Below, piece by piece: positions 55,651 to 63,720 of a DNA stretch of 64,000 nucleotides. Source of the DNA: Marinomonas communis. GTDB lineage: Bacteria > Pseudomonadota > Gammaproteobacteria > Pseudomonadales > Marinomonadaceae. The position numbers and the translations under genes were made by a program. The notes beneath the pieces were generated by a model, which did no database searches, was not told the DNA's origin, and saw nothing but the letters and a program-made list of their open reading frames with translations. The stretch lies in NCBI RefSeq assembly GCF_004363305.1, contig NZ_SNZA01000001.1, positions 584,902-648,901 on the forward strand, read 5' to 3'. Positions within the stretch are counted from its first letter, which is position 1. Each line of letters opens with the position of its first letter.

Positions 55651-56583
55651 ATGAAAGCTGTATTTTTGGATCGTGGATCATTTCCTGAGCAAATAGACAT
55701 CCCCTTACCTGAAAAAGTGGATGAGTTTCAGCAATACCATAACTCCAGCGCTGAAAATGTTGTCGAGAGAATACGTGATGCCGACATCGTAATGACAAAT
55801 AAAGTTGTTCTAAGCCGAGCTGCACTCGAACAATGCCCTTCCATAAAGTTGGTTCAAGTAATGGCAACTGGCATGAACAATGTTGACTTAGAGGCTTGCC
55901 AAGAATTAGGAATCGCTGTCCAAAATGTTGCTGGATACTCTACTGTCAGTGTACCAGAACACACCTTTGCGATGATTTTAGAGCTGCGTCGAAACATTAC
56001 TCGATATCGTGAAGCGATAAAGCAAGGACAATGGGCATCCTCTGAGTTCTTTTGCTTTATGGATTTCCCGATCCTAGATTTGAACCAAAGTACGTTGTGT
56101 ATTATCGGCAAAGGCGCATTAGGCAATCGAGTAGCAACCATTGCTGAAGCATTTGGCATGAATGTCATCTTTGCTGAGCACAAACAGGCCACCGATGTAC
56201 GAAAGGGATATGTCGCGTTTGATGAGGCTATTAAACAAGCGGATATCATCACCTTGCACTGCCCCCTAACGGATCAAACGCGTGACGTAATTGACGAAGC
56301 GACATTCGCCAAGATGAAACCAAGCGCCATTCTAATTAATACTGGCCGTGGCGGCTTAGTGAATGAAACCGCTCTTGTAGACGCATTAAAACAGCAACAA
56401 ATCGCTGGAGCTGGATTTGATGTAGCCACCGTTGAGCCAATGCCAAAAGATCATCCACTTCAAGCCATCGCTCACTACCCCAATTTTATTCTGACGCCTC
56501 ATGTTGCTTGGGCAAGTCACAGCGCAATGACACGACTACTTCAGATCGCCTGTGATAACATGGCCGCTTTTATTGATCAGTAA
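55651..56583 (+). CDS. D-2-hydroxyacid dehydrogenase (glycerate dehydrogenase-like)
   Basis: 310 residues. NAD(P) site IIGKGALGNRVATIAEAF; catalytic Arg in NTGRGGLVNE, Glu in DVATVEPMP and His in TPHVAWAS. It lacks the extra C-terminal domains of SerA or PdxB, which fits glycerate/hydroxypyruvate or other D-2-hydroxyacid reductases. Substrate unknown. It lies 12 bp after tesA and 5 bp before truC, so it should be cotranscribed. Confidence 0.88.
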   Translation: MKAVFLDRGSFPEQIDIPLPEKVDEFQQYHNSSAENVVERIRDADIVMTNKVVLSRAALEQCPSIKLVQVMATGMNNVDLEACQELGIAVQNVAGYSTVSVPEHTFAMILELRRNITRYREAIKQGQWASSEFFCFMDFPILDLNQSTLCIIGKGALGNRVATIAEAFGMNVIFAEHKQATDVRKGYVAFDEAIKQADIITLHCPLTDQTRDVIDEATFAKMKPSAILINTGRGGLVNETALVDALKQQQIAGAGFDVATVEPMPKDHPLQAIAHYPNFILTPHVAWASHSAMTRLLQIACDNMAAFIDQ

Positions 56584-56588
56584 ACTGA

Positions 56589-57317
56589 ATGACCTTAGAC
56601 ATACTTTACCTTGACGACGACCTAGTCGTCGTCAACAAACCCAGTGGACTGCTCGTCCATCGCACCGACTTAGCCAAACATGAGCAAGACGCCGTAGTGC
56701 AAAGATTAAATGAGCAATTGGGCAAATGGGTTTACCCAATACATCGTCTGGATAGAGCAACGTCAGGTGTTCTGGTAATGGCCTTGAAAGAAGATGTAGC
56801 GGGGGCACTAGGCGAGCAATTTATGGCTCGAACCACTGACAAAGTGTATCAAGCGATTGTGAGAGGCTATCCGCAAGAACTTGGCACAATTGACTACCCT
56901 CTTGCCAAACTTAACGAAGAAAAAGGTCGTTCTCGCTTTAAGATCGAGGGCACTGAAAAGCCTGCTGTCAGCCATTTCAAAACCTTAGAACGTTATGAAA
57001 TTAATATACCAGTAAGCCGCTACCCGAAAATGCGCCTTAGTCTAGTTGAAGTTAAGCCTGAACAAGGACGCACGCACCAGATCAGACGACACTTTAAGCA
57101 CGTCTTCCATCCGCTTCTGGGCGATACTCGCTATGGGTGCAGGCATCACAACCAAGTCATGCGTCAACATTGGTCTGAAGACCTACGCTTAATGCTACAT
57201 GCCAAGTCACTAACCTTTAAACACCCAACCACTCAATCGACGCTGTCCATTGAAGCGCCCCTTGAGCAAGACATGAAAAGCCTATTGAGCTGGCTAGAGA
57301 AACACCCAAGTAACTGA
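56589..57317 (+). CDS. truC: tRNA pseudouridine(65) synthase TruC
   Basis: 242 residues of the RluA family. The catalytic aspartate is D55 in PIHRLDRATSG, at the position known from E. coli TruC. LLVHRTDLAKHE and QGRTHQIRRHFKHVFHPLLGD are typical family pieces and the short length without S4 domain fits TruC. It modifies U65 of certain tRNAs. In E. coli truC is found with yqcC and not yciH; here it leads yciH. Confidence 0.9.
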   Translation: MTLDILYLDDDLVVVNKPSGLLVHRTDLAKHEQDAVVQRLNEQLGKWVYPIHRLDRATSGVLVMALKEDVAGALGEQFMARTTDKVYQAIVRGYPQELGTIDYPLAKLNEEKGRSRFKIEGTEKPAVSHFKTLERYEINIPVSRYPKMRLSLVEVKPEQGRTHQIRRHFKHVFHPLLGDTRYGCRHHNQVMRQHWSEDLRLMLHAKSLTFKHPTTQSTLSIEAPLEQDMKSLLSWLEKHPSN

Positions 57318-57326
57318 GAACCTATC

Positions 57327-57671
57327 ATGAAAAATAAACTTGTCTACTCGACTGACCAAGGTCGTATCTGCCCAGAATGTGATTACGCCATCGACGATTG
57401 CCAATGCAATGATAGCTCTACAATTCTAGGCTCTGGAAAAGTAAAGATTCAGCTTGAAACTAAAGGAAGAAAAGGAAAAGGCGTAACTTTGATTAAAGAG
57501 TTAGCCATGACTGCCGATGAGCTAAAAGTGCTAGCCAAAAAGCTGAAAAACCACTGTGGTGTGGGTGGTTCAGTAAAAGACGGTTTTATTGAAATTCAAG
57601 GCGACCAGCGCAGTAAGGTTCAAAGTTATTTATCAGAGATAGGGATTCAAGCAAAGATTGCGGGCGGTTAA
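57327..57671 (+). CDS. yciH: SUI1-family translation initiation factor (YciH)
   Basis: 114 residues with the SUI1 fold: a cysteine-rich N-terminus (CPECDYAIDDCQC), RKGKGVTLIKELAMTADELKVLAKKLKNHCGVGGSVKDGFIEIQGDQ, with the KGV, GG..K and IQGD segments characteristic of eIF1/YciH. YciH discriminates in start-site selection. Ends the operon from tesA; 9 bp after truC. Confidence 0.94.
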   Translation: MKNKLVYSTDQGRICPECDYAIDDCQCNDSSTILGSGKVKIQLETKGRKGKGVTLIKELAMTADELKVLAKKLKNHCGVGGSVKDGFIEIQGDQRSKVQSYLSEIGIQAKIAGG

Positions 57672-57818
57672 GATACATTTATTTACAATACTGGATGATT
57701 GTAACTTAACTCATACGATTTAATTTAAAAAAATCCCTAGATATCAATGATATTTATTTTGATTTTTTAGCTGGTGTTGTTAAATTTGTGTGAATGCAAA
57801 TTCATAAAAGAGGTTTGA

Positions 57819-58826
57819 ATGCATCCTGACAGTCCGCGACAAGCTAATGCTCTATTGCACAAAGCCGTGCCGCTGATGCGAAAAATGGACATTGCACCTA
57901 CGCCATACAATTATGGCATTTGGTATGAATATGTCCGTCAAACCTCTCCTAAACTGAATCAGCTTGTTGACTCAACAATTGGAAAGCTAGGTAGTCTACC
58001 TAGCTTTATGTCTAAGGAGCTTTTTCATCAGTTCTTAGTTGCTGAAGAAGCCCGCTACAACAACGAACATAAAGACAAACTTGAAGAGCTGGTAAACAGC
58101 ATTTCAAGTAACACATATTCGATGTCTGAAAGTCTCCAAGAGCTTGAGAGCGTTGTTGCAAAAAGTCGTCGAGTTCTATCTCGTGCAGACAGACATAAGC
58201 ACCTTGAAAAAGTGGTTCGATTTTTAGACCAGGGCACCAAGAAAGCGCTAAGCGATGCCGAACACTTCTCAAATACTCTCAATCGCGTCAACGAAGAAGT
58301 ACAGCAACTTAAAGCTGAGCTTGATGAAATAAAAAACAATGTTGATTTGGATCCTCTTACACAGCTTTTTAACCAAAAGGGATTAGAGCGACAACTCTAC
58401 AGCTTGATTCCAGGCTCTGAGGATGACCTATCTTTGTTGATTTTAGACATCGATCACCTTAAAGATATCAATATCAAACATGGGCGCAGAGCTGGTACTG
58501 CCCTCATCTGTCATATCGGGCGCATTCTTCTAAATAAGAAGCTTGAAAATGCAACGCTCGCCCGTTTGAGCGGCGGAACCTTTGCCATTGTTCTTCACGA
58601 AGCTACATTGGATTACGCGATTGAATATGCGGAAATCATCCGCTCTCACCTAAACAAGCAACGCCTAAAAAACCGGTCTGGCCAAGGTATTATTGAGAAG
58701 ATCTGTGTGTCAGTGGGTGTGGCTACCATCATTGGCCAAGAAAGCCCGACCAATCTCATTGCTAGAGCCAGTGGATATCTGGATAATGCCAAGCGTCAGG
58801 GCCGCAATCGCACGGCCAGTCGTTAA
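57819..58826 (+). CDS. GGDEF-domain protein with degenerate active site
   Basis: 335 residues, cytoplasmic. The N-terminal region (about 10-75) resembles the helical region in front of some marine GGDEF proteins (TPYNYGIWYEYVRQTSP), followed by a coiled coil (about 80-175). The GGDEF domain begins DPLTQLFNQKGLERQL and keeps the metal-binding LDIDHLKDIN, but the signature is SGGTFA (residues 251-256) instead of GGDEF, so catalytic residues are lost. It may bind GTP or cyclic-di-GMP without making it. Followed by a thioesterase gene 21 bp on. Confidence 0.85.
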   Translation: MHPDSPRQANALLHKAVPLMRKMDIAPTPYNYGIWYEYVRQTSPKLNQLVDSTIGKLGSLPSFMSKELFHQFLVAEEARYNNEHKDKLEELVNSISSNTYSMSESLQELESVVAKSRRVLSRADRHKHLEKVVRFLDQGTKKALSDAEHFSNTLNRVNEEVQQLKAELDEIKNNVDLDPLTQLFNQKGLERQLYSLIPGSEDDLSLLILDIDHLKDINIKHGRRAGTALICHIGRILLNKKLENATLARLSGGTFAIVLHEATLDYAIEYAEIIRSHLNKQRLKNRSGQGIIEKICVSVGVATIIGQESPTNLIARASGYLDNAKRQGRNRTASR

Positions 58827-58847
58827 TCTAGAAAAATGAATGAGTGA

Positions 58848-59252
58848 ATGGATAACACACAGCTGCACACCACGGTTATAGAAGTTCGTGATTATGAATG
58901 CGACATGCAAGGTATTGTGAACAATGCCGTGTATCAAAACTACCTAGAACACGCCCGACACACCTTTATTAAGGACAAAGGACTAGATTTCGCTGTCATC
59001 ACCCAGTCAGGTGTCCATCTGGTGGTCATGCGCGCCGAAATCGATTACAAATCCCCACTTAGAAGTGGAATGACTGCTGTGGTTGAAACCCAATGCCGTT
59101 CGATCAGCAAATTCAAAACGGAATTTACTCAGACAATCACCATTCAAGGTGATAGTGCAAAAACGAGCGCTTCAGCACGCTTTATTGTCGCCTCAATCTC
59201 AGATAGCGGTCGCCCTGTTGTTTTTGAACCCATAAAACAACTAACAAACTAA
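58848..59252 (+). CDS. Acyl-CoA thioesterase, 4HBT hot-dog family
   Basis: 134 residues of the YbgC/4-hydroxybenzoyl-CoA thioesterase family. The catalytic aspartate is in YECDMQGIVNNAVYQNYLEHARH (D20), the usual pattern in which D is followed by GIVNN. Substrate not defined; relatives hydrolyse short-chain or hydroxyacyl-CoA. Probably cotranscribed with the degenerate GGDEF gene. It is convergent with the MHYT cyclase, 5 bp apart. Confidence 0.88.
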   Translation: MDNTQLHTTVIEVRDYECDMQGIVNNAVYQNYLEHARHTFIKDKGLDFAVITQSGVHLVVMRAEIDYKSPLRSGMTAVVETQCRSISKFKTEFTQTITIQGDSAKTSASARFIVASISDSGRPVVFEPIKQLTN

Positions 59253-59257
59253 TCTGT

Positions 59258-61303
59258 TTAGTCCGTACTAAAAAACTGCACCTGGTTTTTGCCGTTACGT
59301 TTAGCCTCATACATGGCCATGTCTGAATTTCGTAATAATTCAGACATATCCGAACCATTTTCAGGGTACATTGAGATACCAAGACTGGCTGTAATCGATA
59401 CTGGAACACCATCTATTTCGTTTATGCTCAATAGACTTTGAATGATCCTGAAAGCAACCTTTTCAGCTAACTCCCTTCGTTCAATGGAAGGTATACAGAT
59501 TACAAACTCATCACCACCAAGCCTTCCTATCCCCTGACCACCCCTTAATGCTATACGCATTTTGTGAGCTACTTCTTTTAGTATTTGATCACCGAATTCA
59601 TGACCATAGGTATCGTTAAAATATTTAAAGCCATCCAGATCAATAAAAATCAGGGCAAGTACATCAGCATTTAAAGCAGCTTGGCAAATTTGATTTTCAA
59701 AATATGTATCAAACCCAAATCGGCTGAGTAGTCCTGTTAGTTGATCATGATCTAACTGCTTTTTCATTCTCTCTGTTTCAAGTACCTCATGGGTGACATC
59801 GCGAGATATTTTAGAAATTGAACGAACAACACCATCTGAATCCATAATGGGCGAGGCCGTGATCGATACAAATAGAGATGAACCATTCTTGTGATGGTAA
59901 CGCGTTCGATAATGATGCCGCCTCTTACCTTGCACCACGCCGTGAATGAATTCGCACTCTTCCTTATAGCTTAAGCCACTCAGAATAGACATTGGCTTTC
60001 CAATAATTTCAGACTCGGAATACCCATAAATCTTTCGTGCTGCATCATTCCAACTCAGTATCTCGCCTTTAAGAGATAAGCAAATAATAGCGTCCTCCGA
60101 AAAATCGACCAACGCCTTGAATCGATCAACCTCTTTTCTAGCTATAACTTGCTCAGTGACATCCATGATAAAGCCATCTATCAGCTTTTCACGATCATGA
60201 GTGATCACCTTGAAATGATCATGGATCCAACGAATTTGTCCATCAGCTCTGCGGATTCTGTACTCAATGCTAGCATCACCCCGCTCGTTTATTTCATCCA
60301 AACGTCCCAAGTCTTCATCAAGAACTAGACTTCGAAAACTGAGCTGACAGTTATCTCCCAAAAAGGCGCACGCCTCATAACCTGTAATATCTTGGATGGC
60401 ATCACTAACAAATAAAGTATCAGTGTTATTGTGGAAGCGCCTTCTATAAGCAGCACCCGGAATATTGGCAACCAGAGTACGAAAGCGCCCCTCACTCTCT
60501 TTCACTTTTATTGTTACGGCTTTGTATTTACTGATCGTAACCAGCGCCAGCACCATGCCAATAATGACCAAGGTGACTACAGATACCCCGAACGCTAATA
60601 CACTAGGCACTACATTTGCCTCAGTTTCAAAATTAGCGCCTCTGGGCACGATAAAACGCGCGGCAGCCATGCCCATATAGTGCATGCCAGATATTGCAAA
60701 ACCCATTGCAACAGCCGCTATTAAATTTATGATGTATAGACGCCGTTTATAAAAGACATCAATTAGATAAAATCTAACCCAAAGTGATAACGTGGCAAAA
60801 ACAACAGCGACAAGAATTGATACCAGAAAAGTACTTAGGTCATAACGAAGCAACAACTCCATTTTCATGGCCGCCATGCCAACATAATGCATAGCACCAA
60901 TACCAGCACCCACCAGCACTCCACCACCTAATAGAGGCAAGAAAGCATTATGTTTCGCATCAATAAAATATAGCGCTAGCCAAGACGCAAGGAACCCTGG
61001 GATGATGGACAAAAGGGTTAGAAAAACATCGTACTCAATCTTGGTATGCAGGTGAAAAGCCAGCATGCCAATAAAATGCATTGACCATACACCACCACCT
61101 AAGGCCAAACCAGCACACAAAATAGTGACTCGATCACACCATGGGCCTGAACAATGTTTTTTATAGGACGCTATCTGCAAAGCAGTGTAAGAGGAAAAAA
61201 TCGCAATCATTAAAGACAACAAAACAAACCACAGGCTATAGCTACCTTTAATGATGACTCCGGAGTTCGGCAGATAAAATAAGTTAGTTAGTAAGCTCTC
61301 CAT
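59258..61303 (-). CDS. MHYT-PAS-PAS-GGDEF diguanylate cyclase
   Basis: 681 residues from the ATG at 61303, which has GGAG 10 bases upstream; an earlier in-frame start at 61345 has none. Seven membrane helices carry three MHYT motifs: WSMHFIGM (73-80), AMHYVGM (137-143) and GMHYMGM (206-212), proposed to bind copper and sense oxygen, CO or NO. PAS domains lie at about 275-385 and 395-510, and GGDEF at about 520-681 with LGGDEF (595-600) intact. The RxxD inhibitory site is RGGQ, thus degenerate. No EAL domain is present, so it is expected to be a cyclase only. Confidence 0.93.
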   Translation of the reverse strand: MESLLTNLFYLPNSGVIIKGSYSLWFVLLSLMIAIFSSYTALQIASYKKHCSGPWCDRVTILCAGLALGGGVWSMHFIGMLAFHLHTKIEYDVFLTLLSIIPGFLASWLALYFIDAKHNAFLPLLGGGVLVGAGIGAMHYVGMAAMKMELLLRYDLSTFLVSILVAVVFATLSLWVRFYLIDVFYKRRLYIINLIAAVAMGFAISGMHYMGMAAARFIVPRGANFETEANVVPSVLAFGVSVVTLVIIGMVLALVTISKYKAVTIKVKESEGRFRTLVANIPGAAYRRRFHNNTDTLFVSDAIQDITGYEACAFLGDNCQLSFRSLVLDEDLGRLDEINERGDASIEYRIRRADGQIRWIHDHFKVITHDREKLIDGFIMDVTEQVIARKEVDRFKALVDFSEDAIICLSLKGEILSWNDAARKIYGYSESEIIGKPMSILSGLSYKEECEFIHGVVQGKRRHHYRTRYHHKNGSSLFVSITASPIMDSDGVVRSISKISRDVTHEVLETERMKKQLDHDQLTGLLSRFGFDTYFENQICQAALNADVLALIFIDLDGFKYFNDTYGHEFGDQILKEVAHKMRIALRGGQGIGRLGGDEFVICIPSIERRELAEKVAFRIIQSLLSINEIDGVPVSITASLGISMYPENGSDMSELLRNSDMAMYEAKRNGKNQVQFFSTD

Positions 61304-61431
61304 TCCATATCTACTCCATGATAGAAAAACGTAACTCGAAATCACCTTACTTCTTCAAGGGTAGCAGGCATCTATCCATCTTTCCAAAATGCCTGTGTAA
61401 ATGGTCAGAATTGTAAAGAAAAACAGAAACG

Positions 61432-61466
61432 AAAAAAGCCGTCACTTTTACAAGTGACGGCTTTTA
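61432..61466 (-). terminator. Terminator of tRNA-Ser
   Basis: aaaagccgtcactt and aagtgacggctttt form a stable stem with a short loop; the minus strand ends in six T residues. It stands just after the tRNA. Confidence 0.9.
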
Positions 61467-61470
61467 ATAA

Positions 61471-61558
61471 TGGCGGTGAGCAAGAGATTCGAACTCTTGA
61501 TGCCTTTCGACATACACGCTTTCCAGGCGTGCTCCTTCGGCCACTCGGACAGCTCACC
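61471..61558 (-). tRNA. tRNA-Ser (GGA)
   Basis: 88 bases with encoded CCA. Long variable arm typical of tRNA-Ser, anticodon loop CTGGAAA giving GGA, and T-loop GTTCGAA. Single-gene unit with its own promoter and terminator. Confidence 0.97.
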
Positions 61559-61596
61559 AAAACTTTTTGTTTGCATTGCTGCGAAACGTGGCGCGT

Positions 61597-61625
61597 ATCA
61601 TATCGATGAAGTCATTGAATTGCAA
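61597..61625 (-). promoter_or_regulatory. Predicted promoter of tRNA-Ser
   Basis: Minus strand TTGCAA (61620-61625), 17-base spacer, TATGAT (61597-61602), followed by a G+C-rich discriminator (acgcgcca), as for stable-RNA genes. The tRNA begins 38 bases further. Confidence 0.65.
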
Positions 61626-61655
61626 ATATTTTTAGCGACTCAATAAGACTTTTGC

Positions 61656-62639
61656 TTACCCCCATACCCCCTCGATGGGCGTGACTTCGCCATCATGATA
61701 AGCCAAGCTTGGGGTACGATCTTCCGATAGCAACAAAGGTCCATCAATATCCACCCAGCGTGCTTCTTGCGCTAAGAGTAAAGCAGGCGCCATGGCCAAA
61801 GAAGTCCCCAACATACAGCCTACCATCACTTCAAAATTCTCGGCTTTAGCTTCCTTGAGTAGAGCAAGTGCTTCTGTCATACCGCCGGTTTTATCCAATT
61901 TAATATTGATTCCTTGATACCGTTTTCTCAGAATTGGTAAAGAGTTGCGATCAATACAGGACTCATCAGCAACAATGGGAATTGGGGGTTCAAACCCTTC
62001 AAGCAGGTGCTCTTCATCTGGAGAAAGAGGCTGCTCCACCATCTCTACCCCCAATGCTTTAAGTTCTGGGAGATACTGCTTTAATTGGCTAAAGCTCCAG
62101 CGAGTGTTAGCGTCGATCACAAGACGAGGAGTAGGCGCTGCACTCCTGACCGCTCGCACACGCTCTATGTCGCCTTCACTGCCCAATTTTAATTTCAGTA
62201 TTGGCAAGTGCTGATTTCTACTCGCTGCTTGCGCCATTGCTTCAGGCGTTCCAAGTGAAAGGGTAAACACGGTTGTTACGGGTTGGGGAACATCACTCTG
62301 CCCCGCCAACTGCCAAGCACTCACTCCCGCTAGCTTCGCCTCCAGTTCAAACAAGGCGCAATCCACTGCATTACGAGCCGCACCGGAGGGTAGCAATGTC
62401 TGCAGCGCTTCTCTGGAAACACCATCTTCAAGCGCCTCTTTAACGGATTGGACCATTGCGAGCACATCCGGGTAATCTTCTTCGAAAACATCCATGCGCT
62501 CGCACTCTCCGCGACCTAACAGGCCATTTTCTTCCACCTCAACAACGACTACTTCACCATTCAGTTGAGGAGCCATACGCGAGATGACGAAGGGTTCATG
62601 CAAAGGCCACTTTTCCACTCGAATACCGACTTTACGCAT
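61656..62639 (-). CDS. dgcA: Enolase-superfamily racemase/epimerase, DgcA-like
   Basis: 327 residues. Two ATG codons stand in tandem at 62642 and 62639; GGAG is 4 and 7 bases before them, so the second is preferred. The muconate-lactonizing-enzyme fold residues are present: KxK at K149 and K151 (ILKLKLG), metal ligands D176 (IDANTRW), E202 (VEQPLS) and D225 (VADESC), and the opposing lysine in NIKLDKTGG. This is the Ala-Glu epimerase type; the pairing with dgcN points to N-acetyl-D-glutamate racemase DgcA. The gene overlaps dgcN by 8 bp. Confidence 0.85.
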   Translation of the reverse strand: MRKVGIRVEKWPLHEPFVISRMAPQLNGEVVVVEVEENGLLGRGECERMDVFEEDYPDVLAMVQSVKEALEDGVSREALQTLLPSGAARNAVDCALFELEAKLAGVSAWQLAGQSDVPQPVTTVFTLSLGTPEAMAQAASRNQHLPILKLKLGSEGDIERVRAVRSAAPTPRLVIDANTRWSFSQLKQYLPELKALGVEMVEQPLSPDEEHLLEGFEPPIPIVADESCIDRNSLPILRKRYQGINIKLDKTGGMTEALALLKEAKAENFEVMVGCMLGTSLAMAPALLLAQEARWVDIDGPLLLSEDRTPSLAYHDGEVTPIEGVWG

Positions 62640-63651
62640 CATAAGTCTCCAATCGGTCAACAATTGGCTTCACTCCCGTTCTAACCGGATCCACCACTGG
62701 TACACCAAATCGTTTTTCTAAATGTGCGATGGTGGTAAGTGCCTCATCTTCAGAAAGATTGGATGTATTTAAAGAAATACCTCCCAGTTTAATATTTGGA
62801 TTGGTTAACTTGCCCATCATGATATTCATATCAATCACATACTGCAGATCCGGCACTGGATAACCTTCCATCAGGTCCATTTGTTCGCGCCCTGCTTCAT
62901 GACACACAATGATCACATCGGCTTGCGAACCATGTAGTAATCCTAAACTTACTCCGGCATATGCTGGATGCCCTAGAGCTCCTTGACCTTCGATGACATC
63001 CCAATGATCGGGCTCATTTGAGGGTGATAACTGCTCTACCATTCCCGCTATAAAATCCGATACCACCGCGTCAACTGGAACACCCGAACCCTCAATCAAA
63101 ATACCTGTCTGTCCCGTTGCTCTAAACGTCGCCTTCATGCCCTGTTTGATCATTTCTTGGTGGATGGCCAAAGTGGTAAACATTTTGCCGACACAACAAT
63201 CTGTACCGACCGCCAATAAACGTTTGCCACTTCTTGGTAAGCCTGTACCACAAACCATGTCACCTTTTGGCACTCGAACATCTAAGAGCTTTTGCCCAGT
63301 TCGTTTTGATGCTTCGACTAGTTCTGGAATGTCTGCCAGCTTTTGATGCAAACCACTCGCAATGTCGAGCCCTGCTTCCATCGCTTCAATAAGAATAGCG
63401 ATCCATTCTGTTGGTAAGGTGCCACCAATTGGTGCCAACCCCAATACGAAAGTTTTCGCCCCCGCATCAGATGCTTGTTGCGGCGTCATGTCAGGTAAGT
63501 CTAATTTTGCTTTTGCTTCAGGAAGTCGCATTTGTGCTAAACATTTCTCTGGTCTCCAGTGCGCAATCCCTTTTGCCACTTTTGCCATAATTAGATCTTC
63601 TGCATCCCCCAAGAAAACTAGGTAAGGTGCTTTTAATTCGATGGTATTCAT
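62632..63651 (-). CDS. dgcN: DUF1611 protein, DgcN-like D-glutamate N-acetyltransferase
   Basis: 339 residues of the DUF1611 family: an N-terminal Rossmann-like part and a P-loop domain with AVGTDCCVGKMFTTLAI. As I recall, marine bacteria use DgcN to acetylate D-glutamate to N-acetyl-D-glutamate, which DgcA then racemises to N-acetyl-L-glutamate. It leads dgcA with overlap, and an amino-acid ABC permease gene lies upstream, so the three form a likely uptake and catabolism unit. The regulator dgcR may lie beyond the window. Confidence 0.8.
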   Translation of the reverse strand: MNTIELKAPYLVFLGDAEDLIMAKVAKGIAHWRPEKCLAQMRLPEAKAKLDLPDMTPQQASDAGAKTFVLGLAPIGGTLPTEWIAILIEAMEAGLDIASGLHQKLADIPELVEASKRTGQKLLDVRVPKGDMVCGTGLPRSGKRLLAVGTDCCVGKMFTTLAIHQEMIKQGMKATFRATGQTGILIEGSGVPVDAVVSDFIAGMVEQLSPSNEPDHWDVIEGQGALGHPAYAGVSLGLLHGSQADVIIVCHEAGREQMDLMEGYPVPDLQYVIDMNIMMGKLTNPNIKLGGISLNTSNLSEDEALTTIAHLEKRFGVPVVDPVRTGVKPIVDRLETYDA

Positions 63652-63720
63652 AATTAGATCCCCTTTTTAGAGACGAGTGTTTCCCCGAGCGATTAGGCTC
63701 GTAAAAAATAAGTTAAGGAA

